Shown: in pieces, positions 56,649 through 64,000 of the stretch | Layout of the letters: the number at the start of each line of letters is the position of its first letter | Position numbering within the stretch: the stretch's first letter is position 1 | Source: Microbulbifer agarilyticus | Lineage (GTDB): Bacteria > Pseudomonadota > Gammaproteobacteria > Pseudomonadales > Cellvibrionaceae | NCBI RefSeq assembly: GCF_019800665.1 | Contig: NZ_JAHVKO010000005.1 | Coordinates: forward strand, 1-64,000 | Direction: 5' to 3' | DNA: 64,000 bases | Translations under genes and position numbers: made by a program | Notes under the pieces: generated by a model | The model's input: only the letters and a program-made list of their open reading frames with translations | Databases searched by the model: none | Told to the model about the DNA's origin: nothing

Positions 56649-57185
56649 ATGAAATTTTGCAGCCATTGTGGCCATTCCGTTGTATTCGAAATTCCCGAAG
56701 GGGATGACCGCCCGCGGCACCTGTGCCACGATTGCGGCGCCATTCACTATGTGAACCCGCGAGTAATCGTGGGGGTCTTGCCCTACTTCGGTGAGCAGGT
56801 GCTGTTGTGCAAGCGCGCCATCGAGCCACGCCACGGGCTGTGGACCCTGCCGGCTGGTTTTATGGAAAACGGTGAGACCAGTGAGCAGGGTGCTCTGCGC
56901 GAGTCATGGGAAGAAGCTCGTGCCAGTATCCGCGTAGATGAACTTTTCTCGGTCTACGACATTCCGCATATCAATCAGGTCTACCTGCTGTACCGCGGCG
57001 AACTGACCGATACCAATTTCGGCCCCGGGCCGGAGTCTCTGGAAGTGGAATTGTTTGACGAAAAGGACATCCCCTGGCGGGAAATGGCCTTTCCAGTGAT
57101 GACACAGACACTGAAGCATTACTTCAGTGACCGCGAAAAAGGAAGCTACGGCCTGCACCGCGGCATCATCGAACGGAAGCTGTAA
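56649..57185 (+). CDS. Zinc-ribbon Nudix hydrolase (178 aa)
   Basis: An N-terminal zinc ribbon (FCSHCGHSV and LCHDCGAIHY) precedes the Nudix box GFMENGETSEQGALRESWEEA. The VLLCKRAIEPRHGLWTLPAGF strand matches the NudC-like / ADP-ribose pyrophosphatase-type branch found in many gammaproteobacteria. Substrate is unproven: NADH, ADP-ribose or another nucleotide conjugate. Monocistronic, divergent from the RND operon and convergent with the esterase. Confidence 0.88.
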   Translation: MKFCSHCGHSVVFEIPEGDDRPRHLCHDCGAIHYVNPRVIVGVLPYFGEQVLLCKRAIEPRHGLWTLPAGFMENGETSEQGALRESWEEARASIRVDELFSVYDIPHINQVYLLYRGELTDTNFGPGPESLEVELFDEKDIPWREMAFPVMTQTLKHYFSDREKGSYGLHRGIIERKL

Positions 57186-57203
57186 CTAACCCCGGCCCAG
57201 GAC

Positions 57204-58190
57204 TTACTCCTGCCCCGGGCTCTCTCGGCGCTGCTTTAACAGCCAGTCGTAAATATCCTGCCCCTCGTATACCCGGCGCCACACGTCGTGGGCCATATCT
57301 TCGTGGATGGTGAAGCGCACTTCCGCGTCGCTTTCCTGCTCCAGCTTGTTGATGCCGCCAAAGAAATGGGATTTCTGCACCGCGGTATCGCGGCCACCCG
57401 CAAACGCCCACACCGGCAATGAGGCCTCGGCGATCGGTGGCATAAAGTCCGGGTGCCCCCAACCCACCACCGGTGCAATCGCGGCAAACTTCTGCGGGTG
57501 ACGGCTCGCCATATACCAGGTACCGAAGCCGCCGTAACTGATTCCAGTGAGATAGATCCGGCTCTGATCCACCCGCAAGCGCTCGGTAGTGTGCTGCAAT
57601 ATATTTAACAGATCCTGCTCGACCCGCTCCCAGCCATCTGGCAGTAACGGGGCTACCTGTCCCCACTCATCCACCATTTCTCCGGGCTGCATCTCGCCGA
57701 TTGGTGAGAAGTACGTCCGCTCCGGGGTCCCTTGCTCCTGTCGCGCCGGAATCGAGTCGCGGCTGCGATTGGCAATATAGGCAAACTTCTTGTCCATCCC
57801 GAACATGTGCAGCTGGGGGGCGATGATAATGAACGGTAAATCTCTTTTCTGCGCCCATACCTCGTATAGCGGTCCGTGCGTAAGCACGAAATCCAAATCC
57901 TGCCTGCCATCGCCACGCTCGCCGTTGCCATGCAGGAACAACATTAACGGCCACTGTTGTGATGAAGAAGCCGCGTAACCTCGCGGCAGATAGACAAAAT
58001 ACTCACGCTCTGCCCCATCCACCTCGCTGATATAGGACTGTCGATTTAGTTGTCCATCACTTACGATCTTCTGCACCTTCGGTTCTGGGGCGCACGCGCT
58101 GAGGAAAACCGAGCAGGCTAGCGGAAGAGCAATCGAAAGAACAAGCGAGAGAACGGCGCGAACACCGGGAAAACGACAATTTTGCAGCAT
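57204..58190 (-). CDS. Exported alpha/beta-hydrolase (esterase) lipoprotein (328 aa)
   Basis: Lipobox FLSAC (Cys about 32). The catalytic serine is in GISYGG (GxSxG), after WPLMLFLHGNGERGDG, which builds the oxyanion region; the acid is probably in AGGRDTAV and the His in HEDMAHDVW. It resembles the esterase/feruloyl-esterase and PHB-depolymerase-like group (DLH/peptidase S9 fold). An uncommon insert (about residues 140-180) lies before the serine. Natural substrate unknown. Confidence 0.85.
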   Translation of the reverse strand: MLQNCRFPGVRAVLSLVLSIALPLACSVFLSACAPEPKVQKIVSDGQLNRQSYISEVDGAEREYFVYLPRGYAASSSQQWPLMLFLHGNGERGDGRQDLDFVLTHGPLYEVWAQKRDLPFIIIAPQLHMFGMDKKFAYIANRSRDSIPARQEQGTPERTYFSPIGEMQPGEMVDEWGQVAPLLPDGWERVEQDLLNILQHTTERLRVDQSRIYLTGISYGGFGTWYMASRHPQKFAAIAPVVGWGHPDFMPPIAEASLPVWAFAGGRDTAVQKSHFFGGINKLEQESDAEVRFTIHEDMAHDVWRRVYEGQDIYDWLLKQRRESPGQE

Positions 58191-58432
58191 GGTAAGTATT
58201 TGCTATCAGTGGTTTTACAACAGGACCGGGCCAGCGCTGAGAATCTATCAGAAAACCAGCAAATATACGGCCCGGCACTTTTGTTATAGGTATTCGGATT
58301 ACTGTAACCCAGTGGCGCCTGAAGGTCTTTAAATTTGTGTCACGGTGCACAACTTTCACGGGGCCCACTTGGAGCGATTCCGATGCAGTGGTTTAAACTC
58401 GGTAGTACAAGAACGATAAAGAGCCAAATGCG
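58191..58432. other. Intergenic region, esterase / chimeric lipoprotein
   Basis: About 240 bases between divergent genes. No palindrome or consensus promoter stands out by eye. Confidence 0.4.
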
Positions 58433-60148
58433 ATGAAAGTCCTGCTCCTGAAGAATTTCTGGTTGTCCGTAAAGTTCGCTCTGCTTGCATTACTGTCGCT
58501 ATCACTCTGCGCCTGTAGCGACGACACTCCAACAAGCAACGCCTCATCTGCTGCACAAAATAAACTGATCGTTGCGACCGTAGGTGGCCAGCCTATTTAC
58601 CTGCATCAAGTGGATACCGCCATCCAGATACAGCATTACGACCTGCTTCTTTCCGAATATGAAATGCGTTTCACCCAGTTAACTCAGATGGTTAATGCCA
58701 GGCAGGCCAAAATTGGCGGCGACGTCGAATGGCTACTGGATTATCCCGAGCCGCCACGCATCGAAGTGAATGCCGGGGAGCGTCCCGTACGGGGAAATCC
58801 GCAGGCACCCGTGGCACTTACGGTTTTCTGCTCCTACCAGTCGGTGCACTGCGCACAGGTTCACCCCCAACTGCTGGCACTCTTGGATACCTACCCGGGC
58901 TGGGTGTCACTGCAACAGATCGATTACCCCATGCACTTCCACCGCGAGGGCCACAACGCCGCCCGTGCCGCACGTTGTGCCGCCAGACAGGGCTCGCCCT
59001 GGGCTTATGCTGACGGGCTCTATGCGCGTGCGCGCCATCTCGATAGTGAAACCTATCCACTATTGGCAAAGCAGCTCTCCCTAAAAGCGGAAGATTTAGC
59101 AACGTGCATGCAGGAGCGGGAAATGTCTGCACGGGTGGAGTCTGATCTTGCGCTCGCCAAGGACCAGGGCTTCGGTAATGTCCCGGTCGTTCTGATCAAT
59201 GGCCTATATACCCGCGGCCCCAAGTCTTATGAGCATTATGCGATGTGGGTTGAGCGGGAACTGCGGCGCATTGGGATCGCCTCTGGCAGTATTCATCCAC
59301 AAGCCGACAGATATTCCGCAGGTGGTGAACCGCGCGTTCAGCACACGCAATTACCCCTGCGCCTCGAAGGCACCAGTCTTTCCACCGCCGCGGAGAACTC
59401 CAGCGCACTGATTGCGGTAGAAGGTAAGGAGGCGGTGCGGTTCTCCACGGGAGCATCACTGCTGCAGGGCGTGCAGCTAACCTATATCCATAAAGATCAT
59501 GTGATACTGAATAATCATGGTGTTATAGAGCGGCTAAACCTGCGAGGTGCAAACAGCGAGGCCACTGATCTGCCGCCGTTAACCAGTCGGACACCACGGG
59601 ACGCCGCAACCATGCAGCGTATTGAGCAACCTGCCGGTGAGACCCGCAAACTTATCCCACCAGATGGCGTTTTGCCATTGGGGCAAGAGTGGCTGCGCCA
59701 ACAGCTGCTCGAGCGCGAGGAGCTGGCGAAGAAATTTGTTCTCGCGGAACACGAAGTTGATGGTTACAAGTTACTGCGCCTGGAAGGTATTGCAGACAGC
59801 GAGTTTTTTGCCGCACTGGGACTCGAAGAAGGCGATGTCGTGTTGCGGGTTAACGACGAATGGGTTCACAGCGGCCAGAACCCGTTGTGGGACGCCCTGG
59901 TGAGCGGTGAAGTGACAGACGTAACCTTTATGCGCAACGGATTGCCCCAGCGCCTGCAATATACCGTCGCAGAGTCCGGTTACTTCGACGACCTGGATAG
60001 CGCACCGGCGAATAGCAACAGCTCGGGCAGCAATAGCAATAACAATGACAGCGAGTCTGCCGGTGAGGAAGATGGCGCAGGAGGCCGGGAAGACGGAGAA
60101 GAAGATTCAGATCCGGACACCGATGACGATGAAGATGACGGCGCGTAG
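58433..60148 (+). CDS. Lipoprotein with DsbA-like, GspC HR-like and PDZ domains (571 aa)
   Basis: A signal peptide with lipobox LCAC (Cys28) is followed by an N-terminal helical segment (about 45-110, SurA-N-like). A DsbA/thioredoxin-type domain (about 115-280) shows VAL.VFCSYQSVHCAQVHPQL and the cis-Pro strand GNVPVVLINGLYTRGP. Its usual CxxC is SxxC (S137, C140), with an extra C133. Residues 307-367 (LPLRLEG ... YIHKDHVILNNHGVIERLNL) match the HR domain of type II secretion protein GspC, and about 435-530 match a GspC-type PDZ domain (FFAALGLEEGDVVLRVND). The last 40 residues are Ser/Asn- then Asp/Glu-rich. Function unknown; a periplasmic client-handling or secretion-linked role is inferred. 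Confidence 0.78.
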   Translation: MKVLLLKNFWLSVKFALLALLSLSLCACSDDTPTSNASSAAQNKLIVATVGGQPIYLHQVDTAIQIQHYDLLLSEYEMRFTQLTQMVNARQAKIGGDVEWLLDYPEPPRIEVNAGERPVRGNPQAPVALTVFCSYQSVHCAQVHPQLLALLDTYPGWVSLQQIDYPMHFHREGHNAARAARCAARQGSPWAYADGLYARARHLDSETYPLLAKQLSLKAEDLATCMQEREMSARVESDLALAKDQGFGNVPVVLINGLYTRGPKSYEHYAMWVERELRRIGIASGSIHPQADRYSAGGEPRVQHTQLPLRLEGTSLSTAAENSSALIAVEGKEAVRFSTGASLLQGVQLTYIHKDHVILNNHGVIERLNLRGANSEATDLPPLTSRTPRDAATMQRIEQPAGETRKLIPPDGVLPLGQEWLRQQLLEREELAKKFVLAEHEVDGYKLLRLEGIADSEFFAALGLEEGDVVLRVNDEWVHSGQNPLWDALVSGEVTDVTFMRNGLPQRLQYTVAESGYFDDLDSAPANSNSSGSNSNNNDSESAGEEDGAGGREDGEEDSDPDTDDDEDDGA

Positions 60149-60169
60149 TCTTGCAGGGTAGGTGCACGA

Positions 60170-60194
60170 GGGCGGGTACTGCCTGAGCCCGCCC
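60170..60194. terminator. GC-rich hairpin between convergent genes
   Basis: GGGCGGG (60170-60176) and CCCGCCC (60188-60194) pair around an 11-base loop. No clear T-run on either strand, so termination efficiency is uncertain. Confidence 0.55.
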
Positions 60195-60225
60195 GTTCAC
60201 CGTTTACGTCTCGGAATGTTTGGCC

Positions 60226-61155
60226 TTATTTGTCCGGGTTGCCATTCCACATCAGGTCGGCGACGGTATTTTGTCCGGCAACACTCGGGTGGAAGCAGTC
60301 CCCACCATCAATATCATTTTTACCGAACTGGAAAGTACCGGTGCTGGGCTGCGACTCCCCGGCATACTCTGCGACGACTTCGATGCCGTTGGTGCCGTTA
60401 TAGGCGCTGGCTTCTTCCTGCAGGATTTCGTTATACCGTTTCTGGGCCGCGGTAATGCCCGCGTGACGGGTTGCAAAGCTCTCACCATTCAAGGTGCCGC
60501 CATCGGTGGCGATTCGACATATACCGAAGGTCGACCAGGCGCTTTCACAATTTACCCGCCAGTTGCCGAACTGCTTGGCAAGGCCCGCCGCACGCAGGTC
60601 CTGGATGCGCGGCACGGAACCAAGCACAACCGTAGAGCCTGTCGGAAGCCCATTCATCAGCTTGTCCATACCGGCACGGACAGCGCCGCGCCATTGTGCG
60701 TCGGTGTACAGCGGATCCCCACAGTTAGCGCCATCGACACAGTCGCGATTACAGATATCATTGCCGCCCAGTACAACCTCTACGTGATCGGCGACCGAGG
60801 TCTCGGCAAGAATCCGATCTGCCTGAACACTGAAGCTATCACCGCCTCCTCGCATTTCCGCACCGGAACGTGCGGCACCTTTGTTAGCTGCTACGCCCGG
60901 GTCTAGCGCCTTGTACTTGTCGTGGACACTGTTGACGCTGGCATCCCAGCCATCAAACCAGCTGTGTTCGGGCTGGTCTCCACCCAGAAGACAAAAGAAG
61001 CCGCCGGTAAAAAACGTATTACCGGTGCAGTCGGCGGCGAACCCCATGGTAATACTGTCGCCAGCAGCGGTGGCTTTTACTGGCGTGGCTACAACTTGGT
61101 TCGCTGAAAAAGAAAAGAACAACAGGAGGGAAGCAAGCAGTTTGAACTTCTGCAT
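60226..61155 (-). CDS. Secreted SGNH/GDSL hydrolase (309 aa)
   Basis: A signal peptide of about 24 residues (ending VVATPV) precedes an SGNH fold: block I AAGDSITMG with the nucleophile Ser, block III VVLGGNDICN and block V DCFHPS with the catalytic Asp and His. Six or more cysteines suggest disulfides and secretion. Esterase or lipase activity on a carbohydrate or lipid ester is likely. The ATG at 61155 (MQKFKLLASL) is chosen over an in-frame ATG 30 bases upstream because it begins the signal peptide. Confidence 0.87.
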   Translation of the reverse strand: MQKFKLLASLLLFFSFSANQVVATPVKATAAGDSITMGFAADCTGNTFFTGGFFCLLGGDQPEHSWFDGWDASVNSVHDKYKALDPGVAANKGAARSGAEMRGGGDSFSVQADRILAETSVADHVEVVLGGNDICNRDCVDGANCGDPLYTDAQWRGAVRAGMDKLMNGLPTGSTVVLGSVPRIQDLRAAGLAKQFGNWRVNCESAWSTFGICRIATDGGTLNGESFATRHAGITAAQKRYNEILQEEASAYNGTNGIEVVAEYAGESQPSTGTFQFGKNDIDGGDCFHPSVAGQNTVADLMWNGNPDK

Positions 61156-61575
61156 GATGAATTCTCCGTTTGTGGTTTTTATCAATTATTCGAATTTGCA
61201 ATCACGGTGAACCGCCCAAGTGTTGTGCACGCAACGCCCCATTACCAACCAGATTCGACTGACCAATTAGTCCATGACCAAAATTGGGAATATGGTCGCA
61301 TCTCGGTCGCAAAAATCTCTGCAAAGCAAACCGGCAGCGATCCAAAAAAGTGCGCTATGCACCAGCTCACAACGGGTTGCGCTGCTATCCGGGGGATGCG
61401 AAGAGCGTCAAATGAACGATCTAAACGGAGATTTAGACAAGAAGTAAGGGAGAAAAAGAGGAACTGTACGAGCGGCGGGAAGATAAAAGGCCTGGCGCAT
61501 TTTTTACTTAGTGATCAATGCGCCTGCGCGTGACACGTCGCGGGAACGGAAAAAGACGAGCGCCTCACGAGACAC
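61156..61575. other. Non-coding stretch with one inverted repeat
   Basis: About 420 bases without a credible gene. The only clear structure is GGCGCATT (61494-61501) pairing with AATGCGCC (61517-61524), about 50 bases downstream of the NIF3-like gene on the minus strand, where it could be a weak terminator. Confidence 0.45.
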
Positions 61576-61893
61576 TCAGCCACAGCGATCATCCAACCGC
61601 CAGAGGTCAAATGCGACCTCTTCATAGGGGTGTGCGCGGCGCATGGCCACGAGCACCTCATCGACCACATCATCCGCGCAGACGGTTTCCACGCGGTACT
61701 CCGCCACCTGCTCCACCTGCCCGCGCTGGCCGATAAACGGCTGGCTCTCGTCGAGTGGGCGAAACTGGCCGGTGCCCAGCACCTGCCAGCAACAGCGATC
61801 ATAGTCGCCAATACGACCCGCACCGGCGTCGAAAATAGCTTGTTTCAGCGGTTCCAGATGGGTCTCGGGAACGTAAATACAGAGTTTGAACAT
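61576..61893 (-). CDS. NIF3-like / YqfO-type small protein (105 aa)
   Basis: A stand-alone version of the domain inserted in larger NIF3-family proteins: KLCIYVPETHLEPLKQAIFDAGAGRIGDYDRCCW at the start and MRRAHPYEEVAFDLWRL at the end are conserved. Usually labelled Nif3-like dinuclear metal centre or YqfO protein; function unknown. It lies 22 bases downstream of ybbN in the same direction, so probably one transcript. Confidence 0.87.
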   Translation of the reverse strand: MFKLCIYVPETHLEPLKQAIFDAGAGRIGDYDRCCWQVLGTGQFRPLDESQPFIGQRGQVEQVAEYRVETVCADDVVDEVLVAMRRAHPYEEVAFDLWRLDDRCG

Positions 61894-61915
61894 GGCGCAG
61901 GCTCGGGGTTTTGGC

Positions 61916-62770
61916 TCAGAACATCAGTGTCATCAGCTTACGCTGATAAGTGGTGGCAACCGGGTCGCCGGCACCGAGAGCTTTCACGATATCCAGGAAT
62001 GCCTGCTTGGCTGCACCATCGGCAAAACCGAGGTCTTTGCGCAACAGTTTGAGTAAAATCTCCAGGGCCTCTTCCTGGCGTTCCGCCTGGCTCAACTGAA
62101 TCGCCAGCTTGTAGGCTGACTCATTGTCGTCCGGGTTCTCTACCAGCGCCTGTTGCAAGGCTTTGATTTCGGGGGATTCGGCGGCGGCCTGCTTCAGTTC
62201 CAGCTGTGCCATCAGTTGCTGGTAGTCGGCATCCTGATCCGCCATCAGGATCTTGCCCAGCACCTCTTCCGCTTCCTTGGCGCGATTCTTCTCAAGCAAT
62301 ACCGCGGCATACTGTTTGGCGATATCGGCGCGCTCGCCGGAATCCCCGTAGGCCTGGCGTAGCAATGGCAGCGCCTGGTCCAGTTCGCCTTCACCTACCA
62401 GCTGCTGCGCCTGCTGGAATTGCAGGTCCCAGGTCTTGGGCAGGTACTTATCCAGCATGTCGCGGATTTCTTTCTCCGGCTGCACACCGGCAAATCCGTC
62501 CACCGGCTGGCCTTCCTTCAGCAACATTACCGTAGGCAGGCTGCGCACCCCCAACTGGCCTGCCAGGGCCTGCTCCGTGTCGGCGTTCAGCTTTGCCAGC
62601 AGGAACTGACCGGCGTATTCCGTGGCCAATTTCTCCAGCACCGGCATCAGCTGCTTGCAGGGCTCGCACCAGTCCGCCCACACGTCGACCAGTACCGGTC
62701 GCTTCATGGACTCTTCGATCAGTACCTGCTGTGCGTTCTCTGCCGTCACCTCGACGATAAATTCTTCCAC
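61916..62770 (-). CDS. ybbN: Thioredoxin-TPR co-chaperone YbbN/CnoX (284 aa)
   Basis: An N-terminal thioredoxin domain (residues 1-110) with active site WCEPCK and the cis-Pro strand RSLPTVMLL is followed by helical TPR-type repeats (about 115-284). The family (CnoX) binds oxidised or unfolded proteins and hands them to DnaK or GroEL. Here the CxxC is complete, whereas E. coli has SxxC, so redox activity is possible. Length is standard. Confidence 0.93.
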   Translation of the reverse strand: MEEFIVEVTAENAQQVLIEESMKRPVLVDVWADWCEPCKQLMPVLEKLATEYAGQFLLAKLNADTEQALAGQLGVRSLPTVMLLKEGQPVDGFAGVQPEKEIRDMLDKYLPKTWDLQFQQAQQLVGEGELDQALPLLRQAYGDSGERADIAKQYAAVLLEKNRAKEAEEVLGKILMADQDADYQQLMAQLELKQAAAESPEIKALQQALVENPDDNESAYKLAIQLSQAERQEEALEILLKLLRKDLGFADGAAKQAFLDIVKALGAGDPVATTYQRKLMTLMF

Positions 62771-62922
62771 GATTACTCCTGTTGTTCTGCTGACGGGTCA
62801 CCGCGCAGGCGGCGACCATCGGATGGGCGCATGATACCCGATTGGCTACCGATTGCGTTTCCTCCGCCAATAATTGGGGGTAGAGTGCGGCCTTTCAATC
62901 TCAATGAGCTTCGCAATACGCT

Positions 62923-63696
62923 ATGGGCACACAAATTGACATGGATACGCCGATCCACAAGGTTTCTCTGCTGTTCGCCATGGAGGAAGAGGCGCGCCCG
63001 GTGATTGAGGCGCTGGGGCTGAGCGCCGATAGCCGGCTCCACGACCAGGACCTGCCTTTTGTGACCTACCGCGGCGAATCTGCCGGGCTGGCAATTTCCG
63101 CTACCGTGAGTGGCCACGACCACCGCTACGCGGTAGACAATATCGGGCCGGTTGCCGCCACCCTGATGGCCTACACCACGGTGGATCACTTCGCCCCTGA
63201 CCTGGTGATCAGCGCCGGTACCGCCGGCGGCTTTTCCGCCCGCAGCGCCGCTATCGGCACCGTCTACCTGAGCGATGACCGTTTTGTATTCCACGATAGA
63301 CTGGTGCCTTTGCCCGGCTTCGACGAATCCGCTGTTGGCCACTACCCGGCATTTAATGTGCGACGTATGGCGTCGGCACTGCAGTTACCCACGGGAGTGG
63401 TGTCATCCGGAAGTTCACTGCAGAAACATCCACGGGATGTGGAAGTGATCGAACAGTTCGGCGCGGTTGCCAAGGAGATGGAAGCGGCTGCAGTAGCCTG
63501 GGTGTGCATGTTAAAAAATACACCGCTGGTGGCGGTAAAATCGATTACCAATCTGCTGGACGAGCCGGGGACGTCCGAGGAGCAATTCCTGCGCAACCTT
63601 GCAACAGCCTCGCAATCCCTGCAGAAGCAACTGTTGCGAGTACTGGCGTATCTGCCAGGGAAAACCCTGGCCCAGCTGTCTGAACACGAGAGCTAA
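62923..63696 (+). CDS. MTA/SAH-nucleosidase-like nucleoside hydrolase (257 aa)
   Basis: Nucleoside phosphorylase fold resembling plant-type 5'-methylthioadenosine nucleosidases: LLFAMEEEARPVIEAL at the start, VISAGTAGGFS, and KEMEAAAVAWVC carrying the ribose-binding Glu (E187). The residue that should be the catalytic Asp, 23 positions later in the conserved VKSIT-x-LLD segment, is Asn (N210). This could mean a preference for 6-oxopurines, a different reaction, or reduced activity. The start at 62923 or 62941 cannot be separated. It is divergent from ybbN. Confidence 0.8.
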   Translation: MGTQIDMDTPIHKVSLLFAMEEEARPVIEALGLSADSRLHDQDLPFVTYRGESAGLAISATVSGHDHRYAVDNIGPVAATLMAYTTVDHFAPDLVISAGTAGGFSARSAAIGTVYLSDDRFVFHDRLVPLPGFDESAVGHYPAFNVRRMASALQLPTGVVSSGSSLQKHPRDVEVIEQFGAVAKEMEAAAVAWVCMLKNTPLVAVKSITNLLDEPGTSEEQFLRNLATASQSLQKQLLRVLAYLPGKTLAQLSEHES

Positions 63697-63699
63697 CTA

Positions 63700-64000
63700 C
63701 TAGAACAGAGTCTGCGACGTACCCGGTGGTATGTACTGATTCACCTGCTGGGCCTCCCCGGTGTACTCCAACCCCATGGCTTTGTGCAGCGGCTGCACCA
63801 ACAAGTCCGCACCGTCAAAGCGAATATCCGGGTGCAGATAGGGTTCAAACGCCTGGGTGTCTTCCCCACCATCGAGCCACTGGTCGACAAAGGCCGGGTC
63901 TGCAGGCGCAATCATGGGAAAACTTTTCTCATGGAAGCGGGCGGTATCCGGGTGTGCCGCCAGGGTGATAATCGAGCAGCTCAGTAGGTCACCCCAGGTT
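63700..64000 (-). CDS. SRAP / YedK (HMCES-type) protein, C-terminal part
   Basis: An open frame runs off the right edge. The visible end reads CSIITLAAHPDTARFHEKSFPMIAPADPAFVDQWLDG, matching the C-terminal half of SOS-response-associated (DUF159) proteins, which shield abasic sites in single-stranded DNA by a covalent link through an N-terminal Cys that lies outside the window. The His of the family motif (H.RMP) is present in FHEKSFPMI. The stop lies 3 bases from the convergent nucleosidase gene. Confidence 0.8.
   Translation of the reverse strand, partial: TWGDLLSCSIITLAAHPDTARFHEKSFPMIAPADPAFVDQWLDGGEDTQAFEPYLHPDIRFDGADLLVQPLHKAMGLEYTGEAQQVNQYIPPGTSQTLF

Noticed and set aside
60170-60194. 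Strong bidirectional terminator after the chimeric lipoprotein
   Set aside because: The GC stem is present but without T-runs, so it is listed only as a weak candidate.
61207-61533. 108-codon plus-strand frame in the gap after the SGNH gene
   Set aside because: Arg/Lys/Cys-rich, no Shine-Dalgarno, no homology that I recognise.

Overview
The window looks like chromosome of a marine gammaproteobacterium of the Cellvibrionales/Microbulbifer type. This is inference from protein family flavour, moderately high GC outside the first 3 kb, and the Pseudomonas-like block hda / DUF2066 / purM / purN / DUF3108. No tRNA, rRNA, CRISPR array, transposase or phage gene was seen.

Layout: (1) 1-3000 is a run of mobile integron cassettes, with five AT-richer minus-strand ORFs each followed by a long folded attC site and no integrase in view. 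Then come an MscS channel, class I fumarase, a coiled-coil membrane protein and sodB. (2) 8-20 kb holds a DUF885 peptidase-like lipoprotein, a RoxA-like dihaem cytochrome with a catalase-fold partner, hda/DUF2066 facing purM-purN-DUF3108, and a FadL-type porin. (3) 20.4-26.5 kb is a nitrate/nitrite uptake locus. A sigma-54 type promoter leads into a leader with two A1/G4 hexaloop hairpins and an overlapping terminator, the signature of ANTAR (NasT/NasR) antitermination. Then follow nrtA, nrtB, nrtD, a porin and a secreted protein with two NarX/PilJ-type sensor modules. (4) 26.5-33.7 kb holds a cytochrome c5 and a complete thiamin operon thiC-O-S-G-DE-F under a TPP riboswitch. (5) 34-42 kb has accA, dnaE, a DUF1289 protein, a gamma carbonic anhydrase, and ogt with ada-alkA, and carries two copies of a structured palindromic element.

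(6) 42-51 kb has a four-gene envelope operon (DUF3302, HlyD-like, NodT-like, two-TM K+ channel-like), a DUF389 protein, an M49-like lipoprotein and an ATM1-type ABC exporter. (7) 51-64 kb has two Nudix hydrolases, an RND pump with its adaptor, an esterase, a chimeric lipoprotein joining a DsbA-like domain to GspC-like HR and PDZ domains, an SGNH hydrolase, a NIF3-like protein, YbbN, an MTA/SAH-nucleosidase relative with an altered catalytic Asp, and the end of a SRAP (YedK) gene.

The strongest candidates for something undescribed are the pair of palindromic elements whose outer stems differ completely in sequence yet stay perfectly paired (34121-34217 and 39194-39290), the DsbA/GspC chimera (58433-60148), and the sigma-54 plus ANTAR leader of the nitrate operon (20452-20658).
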